Source of the DNA: Paulinella micropora
Lineage: Eukaryota > Cercozoa > Imbricatea > Euglyphida
Direction: 5' to 3'
DNA length: 51,106 nt
NCBI GenBank assembly: GCA_009731375.1
Contig: BJOX01000285.1
Coordinates: 440,845-491,950, forward strand
Below, piece after piece: positions 18,709 to 30,955 of this stretch. The notes under the pieces were generated by a model. The model did not search any database, was not told the origin of the DNA, and saw nothing but the letters and a program-made list of their open reading frames with translations. Made by a program: the position numbers and the translations under genes. How positions within the stretch are numbered: position 1 is the first letter of the stretch; each line of letters begins with the position of its first letter.

Positions 18709-19060
18709 TTGACACGTAAAATTTCTCGACAAAACTTTAAGTTGAAGTTTTTTTTTTTCTTTGATAGAAGGATGACCCCTCCCAATGCACTTTTTTCACG
18801 TGAAGAGCCACATAATAATTTTTTTCTCCAAAGATGGAATTGGGAACGATCATCTCACCCCCTGTTTCTCGGTTTGGGGGGCCTTGGGCAAAAAAGAAAT
18901 TCAGGGAATCGAAATATAAATACATTCTGGCTTTGGGTCTGCTGAAAGAAAAAGAAACAAAACAAAAAAAACATCTTATTACTGCTCGGTTTGATGATAA
19001 TGATTATTACGAGTTCACCAAACATTTGAAGCCGCCCATGAGGGGTCGAGTTTGGCTTTC
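18709..19060 (+). other. Unassigned sequence with weak open frames
   Basis: Overlapping frames of 62-78 codons occur on both strands, none recognised. One (18834-19064) ends with ITARFDDNDYYEFTKHLKPP, which looks protein-like and runs up to the acidic frame that follows. They could be parts of one disrupted gene. Confidence 0.3.
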
Positions 19061-19237
19061 ATGACTGGTGAGGGCGAAGAGATGGTGATGAAGGTCTCGG
19101 ATGATGAAAAAGAAGCCTTGAAGAGCCGGGAGGAGCAGGAGGAGGAACAAAAGCAACAACAGAAAGAGCAGGCTGCGGTAGAAGAAGACGAGGAGGAGGA
19201 GAGGGTGATAAAGAATTCATGCCCTGTTACTACGTGA
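19052..19237 (+). CDS. Acidic Glu/Gln-rich small ORF, unknown
   Basis: Sixty-one codons starting MAFMTGEGEEMVMKVSDDEK. Residues 25-52 are almost wholly Glu, Gln, Lys and Asp and could form a coiled coil. It ends NSCPVTT. No homology is recognised. It overlaps the end of the preceding frame. PiggyBac transposases often have acidic N-termini and a transposase remnant lies 1.7 kb downstream, but the connection is speculative. Confidence 0.3.
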   Translation: MAFMTGEGEEMVMKVSDDEKEALKSREEQEEEQKQQQKEQAAVEEDEEEERVIKNSCPVTT

Positions 19238-20978
19238 CAATCCAAGCCCTCATACGGCAGAGGAAATAGAGACTAAAGAGAAAAACTCCTGGGAAAGGGG
19301 TTCGACTGGAAGCTGAGTCCACAGGCGGTGGATTGGGGAGCAGATCGACCTCGGCACAAACCGAAGACGACACTCGACGAAAAAATGACACTGGTCACCT
19401 GTCGTAAGCCCTCCTCTCTCTCTCTCTCTCTCTCTGTATTCTCTATATGTTTTTCCTATTCAAGTTAGCCACTCATTCCCCAACACTTTCTTTACATGTA
19501 TATGTCTTTTTTTTGAATTGTGGTGTGTTGTTTCAGAAAACGAAAGGAAAGAAGAAAAAAAAATTCAACTCTGTGTTTGGTCTGTTGATTTGTTGTAATC
19601 ATGGTATCAACTTTTTTCAAGGTTTTTGTTTGTTTTGCTAATTTTTTTTAAAATTTTTTTTATATGTTTTTTAGGTCGTTTTAGTGGGGTCCAAAACGGA
19701 AGCAACTATAACTTTTGAAGTTTTCAACCTTTTTGTGATCTTTTTTTTTGTTAGAAAGATCACGATGTGATTTAGTCCCCACTGCTTTCAAACATCAAAA
19801 AAATTTAAAATTTAAATTTAAAATTCAAATTCAAAATTTCTGTTTTTGTCATTGAAAAAAAGTTGATGGGCAAAGCTTGTCTATAATTCGCCAAAATTTG
19901 GTGGGGACTAATATCGAGTATGAGCTTTCAGAATTTGAAGTCGATTTGAAAAAAGATGCAGTAGTTTAGGAGGAGATTTTTCCTGGGTTTTTTTTCCCTG
20001 TGACTTGAACAAATTTGACTTAAAAAAGTTGTTCAATATGGTTTTAACTACATTTCTTAGTTATGGGTTTATTTTACATGTCGGCAGGAAGCTATCTTTT
20101 TACTGTTGTATGTCAAGATCCCTTAACAAACGAAAGCTTGTTTCCCAACTTTTTTGACACCATCTTGACTGGAACAAATGCAAAGAAATTCCCCGATTTT
20201 CGCGGTTCTTGTCCTGGCGCGGCCAACCTAGGAAAAAGCTCAGAGGGGAGGGTTCCCTGAGTGCATCAGATATCTCTTAGCACAAAGCATATCATAGGTA
20301 TCTAAATATATAGACAGCAACCTTCAGTGTTTTTCATCACTTGTACAAAATATTTCTTGATACTTTCATTTGTAGGCTACAAACCAGCTAGGAGAAAACC
20401 ACTTATTTTTTCCTTGTCGAAACATGAAAATCTCATATTTCCTAGCTTGAGTATTATTTCTTGCACATGTGAATAGGTGAATCATTTTGTATTATCATTA
20501 AACGTATTTCTCCAACTTTATGTAATCTGTAAATGTCTGTGGAATAAAAAACTCAAAATCACAAAACCAGCAAAATTCTGGTTTTTGGGAACATATACAT
20601 CTTAGTATTCATCCGTTTTAAGACTTTTAAGTATTGGAATCATCTTGTATTCTCATAAACTAAAGCTCCACCAAAGGATTTTTGTTTATTTTGCCTAGAA
20701 CCTACAAACCAAAAAGTGGATTTTCACAACTTCACCTGTCTGACCTACACATGCCTGTACATTTTTTCCTGGACCTTGCTCCTACAGTTTTTTTAGTGTA
20801 ATCATGTCTCTACAGTCAAAACTACTAAACATAATTTAAAATGGATTGCAGATTCTGAATCAGTGTGATCTGAATATTTTAAATGTATATGTTTCATTAT
20901 TTTTAAATCTGCGAATCCACTAAAGACCCCAAGGGGGGGGGGGGGGAAAAAAAAAAATGNNNNNNNNNNTTTCACTTT
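19238..20978. other. Non-coding AT-rich stretch
   Basis: Unique AT-rich DNA with a CT run (19414-19435), T-rich tracts and an AAATTTAAATTTAAA block (19800-19835). The only frame of note (20063-20260, 65 codons) is unrecognised. It ends in poly-G/poly-A around a 10-N gap (20960-20969). No gene can be supported. Confidence 0.7.
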
Positions 20979-22220
20979 TTGCCTATGTCTGCGGTGACAA
21001 CCCTTATACAGCTTACTAACATAGAGTTAGCGAAGACCAGTAGAAAGATAAGAGTGTCTCAAAACCACTTACCATGGAAGAATTTTTTTGTCTTTGTGGG
21101 GCTGTTAATCCAAATCTCATTGGCCGACAGAGGTAGGAGAAGGTCACACTGTGCACCCAAAAAGGGTATGGGTACAGACTGCTTGCAGGGGGATGGTTAT
21201 GGCGACATGATGGCCTGCAATCGGTTCGAGGGGATCTTGACATGTTTACGTACAAGTCCACCAGCGACAGAAGAGGACCCTTTTTTGCCTATTCGGAGGT
21301 GGGCGGAGGCTATCGATCGTAAGGCGAGGGAAGCCATAGTTGCGTGGGGGTGGGGGGGGGGGGGGGGGGGGGGGGGNNNNNNNNNNATGAAAGTATGGGG
21401 CAGTTCACTGGGGACGGAATGCCTGGGCAAATGGTGGTTCCCCGCAAGCCGATCCCCGTGGAAGGGAATATCATACCGCCTGTTGTGTCGAGTCTGGGGT
21501 TTGTATCGCACTGGAGATGGTGGAAGGTAAGGAGAGAGATCAAAAAAAAGAATTTTTACATGAGTTCGGGGTCACTACTGCCACCACTTTGCGTATGACG
21601 AGGCCGTGGTTCGGTTCTGGGCGCATTGTAACTAGTGATTCGTGGTTTGCCAGTTGCAAAACAGCATGCGAGTTATAAAAAAGTGCCTTGATTTTGTCGG
21701 AATGGTGAAGACTGCACACGCGGGCTTTCCTGTGAAGATGCTATGGGGTGCCAGGGGGGTGTCTAAGGCGGATTTGGCGTCAGCAACATGCGAACACGAC
21801 TGTATCAGACTGCTCGCGGTGAACCAAAACGACCACAATTAGCAGCAAGTTATTGCTAATGCTCCACCACTTTTCCCGGCAAGCCGCGGAATGCTCGTTA
21901 CAGCCGCACTTTGCCTCTTGTCCCGAGGTGCGAGGCCGTGGCCTTGTATTATCGCGCTTTCAACGCTGTCGATCAATTCAACTCCGCTCGCCACGGGTCC
22001 TCTTCCCTCAACCTCTGCACTACAGTCGATGACTGGAAAAAGGTTGATTTCTTTATTTTGCTGGATTTTATTATCACCAATGCGTACAAGCATTTCAATT
22101 TTTTCAGCAAAACCGTTTTTGCCAATCTCAATATGCTGAAGGGAGACAACAGGCCCGGCTTTTTCAAGCATCTCCTCGCATCCAACCTCATTGAAAGCGC
22201 AAACGAGCCTAATCTTGCAG

Positions 22221-22265
<45 letters not shown>

Positions 22266-22580
22266 NNNNNNNNNNNNNNNNNNNNNNNNNNNNNNNNNNN
22301 NNNNNNNNNNNNNNNNNNNNNNNNNNNNNCCCCCCCCCTTCCTCTGCACCCCTCGCTCCTGAGCCTAATCTTGCAGGTCCCCCATTCACCCCGTGCATGG
22401 AACTGTGCAGATATCCTTTGACTCTTATGGCGGACAAAGTTAGAAAAAAACAGGGGGCCAGTCGCGCATACAACCAGAGCACGGACAGGCCAAAGAGGCG
22501 TAGGTGCCGTGTTTGCCTGTACGCTTTTTCTGAGATGAGGGTGTCCATGACGACAGCAAAAAAAAAACAGCGTCGGTGAT
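20979..22580 (+). pseudogene. piggyBac-type transposase (DDE_Tnp_1_7), degenerate
   Basis: The remains of a cut-and-paste transposase are spread over several frames. First frame (20979-21376): NRFEGILTCLR and EEDPFLPIRRW, the region before the catalytic core. After the 10-N gap at 21377: AT-GAA-AGT-ATG, completing a DESM motif whose Asp codon straddles the gap, then FTGDGMP and VVPRKPIP. A frameshift near 21465 leads to EYHTACCVESGVCIALEMVE, TRPWFGSGRI and SDSWFAS (second Asp 21637-21639), then a stop near 21655. Another frame holds DFVGMVKTAHAGFP. A further shift leads to LVPRCEAVALYYRAFNAVDQ: the third Asp (21971-21973) is present, but the following conserved Asp is Asn (21980-21982). A poly-C-flanked gap (22266-22329) precedes a basic C-terminus with only one CxxC. 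At least three frame breaks and a catalytic substitution indicate a dead copy, though homopolymer errors may contribute. Confidence 0.85.
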
Positions 22581-22605
22581 TTTGGGCACTTTCAAATCGT
22601 TTAAA

Positions 22606-22685
22606 CGCCGATGACCACCTGGTATCAGGGAAAAAAATGATTTTAGGTATCAGGGGGCGCCGATGACCACCTGGTATCAGGGGGC
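22606..22685 (+). repeat. Short direct repeat 3' of the transposase
   Basis: CGCCGATGACCACCTGGTAT plus CAGGG occurs twice, near 22606 and 22658, separated by about 27 bases that include a third GGTATCAGGG. It may be part of the subterminal repeats of the transposon. I could not find a matching inverted copy upstream. Confidence 0.6.
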
Positions 22686-22689
22686 CCTC

Positions 22690-24716
22690 TGACAGTAAAG
22701 CATGCGCTTTTTCACTTATGTAAATAAATTTTTCTTACTTTGGGTGACAGCAAAACAAAGTTTAATAATCATATTAAAAATGGTTATATTTTTTTTTCTG
22801 ATCCGGAATATTAATAAATATGGATATCACATGGTATCCATGCACCGTGGCATACACACAGACAGTAAACTATGATTTTTGTAATTGTAGTAATAAAAAC
22901 AGGCCAATGTTAACACGACAAAAATATATACTGTGGAACCGTCCTTTACTATGATGAAGTTTTTATGCTTGGAATATCATATCTGACACTGGGACTCATG
23001 AGAGCGAACTCCGGCCGACATACCCTCCAAAACGAGACTTCACTTCAACTCTACACACAAATTGAAACTGTACCGGGTTTGGGGCCGGAATCATGTGTAC
23101 ATATGCAAGTGTCAGTCAGTATTAAGTGTACAAACAGATTTAGATACTTTCTACTGAGCCGCCCTATACAAACTGAACTTGACTCTGATCACAAAACCAA
23201 ATTTTCAATTTGTTCTGATCTCACAAGACACAAGTTTTGCAAGGAAAATTTGTTGAACAGAAAAGCAATTTTATTGAACTTGAATAATTTGTACGTGTGT
23301 TTGTGACTGAAAGTTGAACACCTATCATACTATATCGAACTGTGGAACACAAGTATTAATATCCGACACAAACGTGACATAGAAAGAAGGTGCTACAAAT
23401 ATCAACAGCGAAAACGAGTGCACGCACATCAATTTGCAGGAAAAAAATGCACGAAAATAGCCAAGAACGACGGTGACACCGTAATATCAGACTGAGCACT
23501 TTAACGACCGGCTAAAACCTCTACCGTTGACAGTATACTGTTTTTGACCAATCCGTCAGATTCTCCTCTGCACGACGTTTCGACTTCATTAACTAGCTTT
23601 CGATTTCGTCCAGGAATGACTTCAAACGATTTAATCAAAGTTTTTACAGCAAATACTATTTTCCCCTTCTCGGCTGCCTTTTTCCCGTGATATGCTGAAA
23701 ACCGCAAAACCGGTGAATTTTGGGGAACAGTCAAGAGAACATAAAAATGATATTTGCCGTGCACCGCGTGCACAGCCATTAGGCTCAAAAAGACTTTCCC
23801 AAATGAAAGTTCAGGACTTCCACTTGAACACCAATGACTTGAACTTGAAGCCACCTTCAAGTACTTTGCACATTTAACTTCAAGTGTCGCCTAACAGCTA
23901 CTCACAATCTACGTTCAACCAAGATCGTACTTTGCAAACCAAATCTGCAAACCAGTAGAAATCAACGTAAATAAACGAATTGACCTCTCAGCTATTTACT
24001 GGTATTTCACGGTGACCTACTTTTAGGAGTTAGGGCTGTTTGCATAGAGTCTTTCAATAAGAGTTCGTTGTGTATTTATCCCTGGGGTTGTATCCAAACT
24101 CACGGTAAAAATCGATCAGAATCAGTTGAAAAATGTCAGTCAGGGCCGGCGTGAACAAAAGCAAAAGTAACTGTTGTGCAGGTAGAATCGGGGGAACGAT
24201 AGGCTTCTGAACCAGAAAGTTTCAGAGGCTGAGCTTTGAATATAATATGTGATGCAGCGTAATTTGAAACTACTCCCCGCCAACGTATTTTTCAATGGAT
24301 CGGATTTTTATTATGTTTTCTTATAGTGATTTTTTTTAAAAACAGCTTTTAATTTGACAGTGCTGTCTTTGAGAGCACAGTGTGCAGGCATCGTATGACA
24401 TATTCCCATGATTTTTGCGTTGGGGAGCAGTTTAATGGACGTACTTTCAAAAAAAAAATTGCAGTCATAACTATAAAAAGCCTAAAAACCTATCGTCCCC
24501 CCGATTTCGTAAACTTTATTGGTATGGCACTCTACATATGCATTTATTTCTGTGGTAAATCTAAGAAAAAAGATATAATAATATCATTAATTCTATTCCA
24601 TTTTATCTCTTCCTTATTAATACCACTGAGCTATATGAGTGGCAAGTATTTTATTGAAATTTAAACTGTGTTTGCATAACCGCCAGAACAACTGACAATG
24701 TCAAGTTGCAACCAAT
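22690..24716. other. Unique AT-rich intergenic sequence
   Basis: Ordinary complex sequence without microsatellites. The best frames are 22965-23306 (+, 113 codons), 23501-23860 (-, 119 codons) and 24380-24664 (+, 94 codons). None has a recognised motif, and none shows clear coding composition or splice context. I would not call genes here without transcript data. Confidence 0.6.
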
Positions 24717-24990
<274 letters not shown>

Positions 24991-25564
24991 GAAGTATCAT
25001 GTTGATATACTAATTTAGTCGTAAAGAATTAGATATTAATTATTAGTAAATATTGTTTGTATTTGAATAGTGAAATAAGAAAGCTACCGTCAAGGATGAA
25101 TAGGTATAATAGATGAAATGATAGGTATATTATATATATATATATACAAGTATTAATATTAACAGTTTATTAAAATAGGTACTATACCCCCCTTTTTTTT
25201 CCGATGCATTAAGTTATTACATTAAAGTCAAGTAGACACATACTAACTACAATGAAATGTTATTAAATTACATCATTTTAAATTTTACAATTGTTTTATT
25301 AAATCAATTAGTTTATCACATCCAATGGAGACAGCCGATAAAATTATATATTATTAATATTATTACCCATCCTATGATTTCCATCAATATATTATCATGA
25401 ACTTGTAATTTAAAATTTTACATTTAGTGATTTAATGCAGCTGGATTATCTCAAAACACATTTAAGAACATTAGTAAGTAATTTTTGTAACACAGCAATA
25501 TACTTAATTAAGATTTTACAATCTTATACTTACTAATTTAATTAAGTTACAATCTTATACATAT
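24991..25564. other. Very AT-rich unique sequence
   Basis: About 570 bases, strongly AT-rich, with ATTAATTA clusters and a TA run near 25130. No open frame worth calling. Confidence 0.7.
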
Positions 25565-25588
25565 ATATATATAGAAAGATAGAAAGGT

Positions 25589-25624
<36 letters not shown>

Positions 25625-25865
25625 CTATGGATAGATATCTAGATAGATAGAAAGGTAGAAAGATAGAGAGATAGAAAGATAGATAGATAGATAGATAGAT
25701 GGATAGATAGATAGATGGATAGATAGATAGATGGATACAACGCAACAGGGATTGGGAGATAGATGGAGAGATAGATGGATAGATATATAGATGGATAGAT
25801 GGATAGATAGATGGATACAACGCAGCCAAACGATTTCTATTCTCGTTCTCATATTATATATATAT

Positions 25866-25897
<32 letters not shown>

Positions 25898-25990
25898 GCG
25901 TGTGTGTGTTTTTGTGTGTTGTTGTTGTTGTTGGTGTTGTGAATAGTTCAATATAGATTGAACTGGGTAAACTTAAAGGCTGAGAAAACT
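25565..25990 (-). repeat. (GATA)n array with GATG variants and repeated ACAACGCA cassette
   Basis: GATA/GATG/AAAG tetranucleotides. A GATGGATACAACGCA cassette appears at about 25731 and 25811. TA and GT repeats follow (25855-25935). Confidence 0.9.
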
Positions 25991-26003
25991 CTCTCTTTCT
26001 CTC

Positions 26004-26047
<44 letters not shown>

Positions 26048-26388
26048 NNNNNNNNNNNNNNNNNNNNNNNNNNNNNNNNNNNNNNNNNNNNNNNNNNNNN
26101 NNNNNNNNNNNNNNNNNNNNNNNNNNNNNNNNNNNNNNNNNNNNNNNNNNNNNNNNNNNNNNNNNNNNNNNNNNNNNNNNNNNNNNNNNNNNNNNNNNNN
26201 NNNNNNNNNNCCCCCCCCCCCCCCCCCCCTCCAATCTCCTATACTATCAATCACTCCCGGTTATTTCTGTATAATGCGTTTTGATTGTTTGCAAGTCGTT
26301 GTTGAACGTAGGCTTATACCGCCTCCTGCTAACATAAACACACACACACACACATGCAGGTAAATATTTCCATATACATCGTTTGGGC

Positions 26389-26390
<2 letters not shown>
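25991..26390. other. Poly-C-flanked gap (26048-26210) and unique sequence
   Basis: Poly-C lies on both sides of 163 N. The 160 bases after it are unique with a short CA run. No gene is seen. Confidence 0.85.
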
Positions 26391-26457
<67 letters not shown>

Positions 26458-26617
26458 CTTACTCTCTCACACACACACACACAAACACACACAAACACAA
26501 ACAAACACACACAAACACACAGAAACACACACAAAGACACACACACACACACACACACAGACACAGAAACACACACACAGACACACATACACACACTCAC
26601 AAACGCACAAAAACACA

Positions 26618-26692
<75 letters not shown>

Positions 26693-26765
26693 TCACTCCA
26701 CTCACTCACTCACACACTCACACACTCACACACACACACACACACGCACACACACACACACACAA
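26391..26765 (+). repeat. (CT)n and (CA)n blocks
   Basis: Two CT blocks (26391-26453 and 26621-26661) alternate with CA-rich blocks carrying ACAAACAC/ACACTCAC variants. Confidence 0.95.
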
Positions 26766-26860
26766 TGTTGAACCGTTCAACTCTAATCTCATCATGGAGT
26801 ACGTAATTTCAAATCCTTTCTCTTGCTTTCTTATAATAAATAAATAAATAAATCTAGAAA

Positions 26861-26892
<32 letters not shown>

Positions 26893-26927
26893 CTAATACT
26901 ACTACTCTACTACTACTACTACTACTA

Positions 26928-26969
<42 letters not shown>

Positions 26970-27237
26970 GTGCTTCTCTGTCAATGGCTGATGCATTTCT
27001 GCACATGCGCCTCCATCGTCTCACCCGTGAGGGGAGTACGAAGAATTGACGATAAGCTCTAATGACACCCCCGCAAGGGCAGTTCCAACACTTCCAGACG
27101 GGCCGGTATGTTCAATGAAAATACTGGTCCAGAAATAGACCGGTATGTTCAATGAAAATACTGGTGGCACCGACGGGAATCGAACTGGCGACAGGGCCCA
27201 GATGGTAGAACTTGACCACTGGGCTATCACGGTGTCC
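26970..27237 (-). mobile_element. tRNA-derived SINE, full-length copy
   Basis: 268 bp, minus strand. The tRNA-like head begins at 27237 and the ATT tail (seen here as AAT repeats, 26926-26969) lies to the left. It has A and B boxes as in the copy at 49942, two copies of the ~35-bp internal motif, and the TATTTCT spacer variant shared with 32766-33033 and, nearly, 47178-47445. Confidence 0.9.
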
Positions 27238-27306
<69 letters not shown>

Positions 27307-27394
27307 GTAATAATAGTAATAATAATAATAATAATAATCATAATAATAATAATGATGATGCTGATTCTGATTCTGATGCTGATGCTGATGCTGA

Positions 27395-27425
<31 letters not shown>

Positions 27426-27541
27426 GATGATGATGATGACTATGATATTAACAATAATAATAATAATAACAACAACAACAACAATAACAATAATAATAAT
27501 AATAATAATAATGATAATAATAATAATGATAATAATAATAA

Positions 27542-27572
<31 letters not shown>

Positions 27573-27587
27573 AATAAAAGTAATAAC

Positions 27588-27636
<49 letters not shown>

Positions 27637-27684
27637 GGCTTCCTCAGACTATAGCATCAGATCCAGATCCTGGACATGTGCCTC

Positions 27685-27742
<58 letters not shown>

Positions 27743-27750
27743 TAGGGGCT
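27238..27750. repeat. (AAT)n with GCT/GAT sub-block
   Basis: AAT trinucleotides on both sides of a GATGCT/GCTGCT block (27350-27430). A unique 50-base island at 27637-27688 is followed by more AAT. Confidence 0.95.
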
Positions 27751-27857
27751 GCGCCAACACCTGAAAGGATGGTTTACCGGTGCGCTTCGCGCACCAAACC
27801 CCGCCAGCCCCACTTCTTATCACTTTTTGGAGGNNNNNNNNNNNNNNNNNNNNNNNG

Positions 27858-28380
27858 GGGCCCCCCCGGCCCCCCCCCTCCCGCCCCCCCTTCCGCCCCC
27901 TTTCCCTTCGACAGGGTACGTTGCATTGCCGGAGGTGCCGCAAAGGGCGCCTGGTGGCAAAAACGTCAATTTTCAGGTGTGGGTGCCACCTTTGACCAGA
28001 ACGGATACGTACAATCGCAGGGCTCCCCCGGACCCCCTCCTTTCCCTTCGACAGGGTACGATGCATTGCCGGAGGTGCCGCAAACGACGCCTGGTGGCAC
28101 AAGACCTCAATTTTCAGGTGTGGGTGCCACCCGCGACCAAAACGGGTACGTACAATCGCAGGGCTTCCCCGGACCCCCCCCTTTCCCTTCGACAGGGTAC
28201 GTTGAATTGCCAGAGGTGCCGCAAAGGGCGCCTGGTGGCAAAAAACCTCAATTTTCAGTTGTGGGTGCCAACTGCGACCAGAACGGGTACGTGCAATCAC
28301 AGGGCTGGGGTTCCCGGGGGGAGGGCCCCCCGGACCCCCCCTGCCCCGTCGACAGGGTACGTTTAATTGCCGGAGGCACC
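27858..28380 (+). repeat. GC-rich minisatellite, ~140-bp unit, about 3.3 copies
   Basis: Four occurrences of TTCGACAGGGTACG-like starts (27909, 28049, 28190, 28350) give spacings of 140, 141 and 160. Shared blocks include GGAGGTGCCGCAAA, CGCCTGGTGGCA and CAATTTTCAG.TGTGGGTGCC. All three plus frames stay open for long stretches, giving a Pro/Gly-rich 208-codon frame. Successive units are read in different frames because 140 is not a multiple of 3, which argues against a conserved protein repeat. The left edge is an N gap (27834-27856) beside poly-C. Confidence 0.8.
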
Positions 28381-28384
28381 GGCA

Positions 28385-28735
28385 AGTGCTGCTAAAAAAC
28401 AAGGAAATTTGGCATTCAGGACACTCCCCTTACGCAAACATTTGCGTGAATTCCAAAAAAATTATATCAGCATCAACATCGAGTCTGGGGCTAGCCACCC
28501 TGCCAATATGAGCTCGCAACTCCTCCTGGTTCACACAAACCATGATTTATAGGGATGGGGGATGCAAAAAAAGGCCACAAAAACAAGGAAATTTGGCATT
28601 CAGGACACTCCACTAATGCAAATATTTGCGTGAATTCCAAAAAAATCATATCAGCATCAAGATCGAGTCTGGGGCTAGCTACCCTGCAAATATGAGCTCC
28701 CAACTTCTCCTCGCTCCCACACACCATGATTTATT
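28385..28735 (+). repeat. Dispersed repeat C, two tandem copies
   Basis: Two ~176-bp copies in direct tandem (about 28385-28560 and 28562-28735), related to the reverse complement of 309-481. Each has AAGGAAATTTGGCATTCAGG, GCGTGAATTCCAAAAAAAT and GAGTCTGGGGCTAGC. Each contains a short open frame (REFQKN.ISI.IESGAS.PAN), unrecognised. Confidence 0.85.
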
Positions 28736-28744
28736 CCGACAGGG

Positions 28745-28857
28745 GTGCGAAAATTCTGGGGGTGGGGGTGGGGGGGGGGGGGGAAACACAATTTTCATTT
28801 TCCCCCCCCCCCAAACCCCCCACCCCCCCCCTACTCCCAACACCTTTNNNNNNNNNN

Positions 28858-28860
<3 letters not shown>
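28745..28860. other. Poly-G/poly-C stretch and 10-N gap
   Basis: G-runs, then C-runs, around a gap (28848-28857). Likely a low-quality assembly junction. Confidence 0.7.
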
Positions 28861-29397
<537 letters not shown>

Positions 29398-29685
29398 TGA
29401 GATATCGACTAATGTCAGAAAAAAGGAGCTTCTGATTTCGTCAACCAAGGAAGTCTGTAAAGTATTGACCCGATGCCCAGCTAAGCCGTGATGTTTGCAC
29501 GGAAGGGACTGATACAGGCGATACCAAAGCTCCCTAGTACCAGGCGGGGCCAGGGCTCGTTCCATAAGCGCCCCTTGCAGAACGAGCTCCCACCTCCATT
29601 ACAGAGGGCCCAGTAAGCAGATGGAGTTTCGAGACTGTTCGACAGTCTAGTATAAACCGACAGAGCACTGTGGGTTTTATTCCGG
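29398..29685 (-). mobile_element. Dispersed repeat E, copy 2
   Basis: Reverse complement of 6173-6470, nearly identical over ~288 bases. In its own orientation it again ends in CTAT repeats (GATA on the plus strand, 29382-29397). Confidence 0.8.
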
Positions 29686-29843
29686 GCTCAACAAGCGAGA
29701 AAGGGCACCCTGAGGGAACAGGATTGTGCTTCCCGTCGCTATTTCGGCATGTGACTCATAGGCGTATGGCTAGGCACACATAAGGCACCCCACCACGGGC
29801 CCAGCACACCCACACCATCCCCTAATTCTCTGTCTGTCGACAG
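29686..29843 (+). other. Unique sequence before candidate exon
   Basis: 158 bases of complex sequence ending in a good pyrimidine-rich acceptor (TTCTCTGTCTGTCGACAG). It may be intron or 5' flank of the 29844 exon. Confidence 0.4.
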
Positions 29844-29920
29844 ATGGCACCCATTTCAAAAAAAACCAAGCCCAAGGGAGGGTCAGTGACACCTCAAGTG
29901 GCCTTGGTTCACTTCGTGGA
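29844..29920 (+). CDS. Candidate exon starting with ATG, unknown protein
   Basis: Seventy-seven bases between a strong acceptor (CTGTCTGTCGACAG) and a consensus donor (GTAAGTGATG). The frame encodes [20 protein letters not shown] then LVHFV, with two bases carried out. Lys-rich and protein-like, but unrecognised. The Met at position 1 could be an initiator or internal. No partner exon is evident: the next 1.2 kb is GATA, purine-rich and CATA repeat. Confidence 0.4.
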
Positions 29921-29934
29921 GTAAGTGATGAGAT

Positions 29935-30250
<316 letters not shown>

Positions 30251-30496
30251 AAATTAGTACAAAAAGGAAAAAAATGAAGGAACGAAGCAAGGAACGCAAA
30301 AAAAAAGAAGAAAAAAGGCAAAATATGAATCAAGGGAAAAATCAAGGGAAAAAGTTTTAAGAAAGGAAGAAAGGAACGAATGCAGCCCATTAAGAAAGGA
30401 GTAAGGAATAAATAAAGAAGACTACTTTTATTCAGCTGCCATTGGACGGTGACAAGGGCAGGAATAACAAAGAAAGGAATGGACGAAAGAAAGGAA

Positions 30497-30527
<31 letters not shown>

Positions 30528-30625
30528 GGAAAGAAGGAAAGAAAGAAGACCATATTTGTTCAGCTGCTAATCGGCTGCCAGACGGGCTGTCGGTAACAAG
30601 TGCGCTGCCGTCTGTTCCGTCTATA
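30251..30625 (+). repeat. Purine-rich GAAA/GGAA stretch with a repeated TTCAGCTGC motif
   Basis: AG-rich sequence (30260-30550). TTCAGCTGCCATTGGACGGT (30432) and TTCAGCTGCTAATCGGCTGC (30557) look like diverged duplicates, each after GAAGA-C. The second is followed by a possible donor GTAACA. Open frames are Lys/Glu/Arg repeats. No gene is called. Confidence 0.6.
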
Positions 30626-30955
30626 CATACACACATACATACATATATACATACATACATACATACATACATACAGATTTGCATACCTACATACATACAT
30701 ACATACATACATACATACATACATACATACATGCATACATCCATACATACATGCATACATACTTGCATATATGCATGCATGCATACATACATACATACAT
30801 ACATACTTGCATACATGCATGCATACATACATACATACATACATACATACATACATACTTGCATACTTGCATGCATACTTACATACATACATACTTGCAT
30901 ACATGCATATACATACATACATACATACATACATACTCTGTGTACGAAACAACAT
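30626..30955 (+). repeat. (CATA)n array with GCATACTT variants
   Basis: CATA/CATG tetranucleotides with repeated ACTTGCATACATGCATGCAT blocks. Confidence 0.95.

Noticed and set aside
22965-23860. 113- and 119-codon frames as genes
   Set aside because: No recognised motif, no splice or codon-use support, and on opposite strands in AT-rich DNA; possible by chance.
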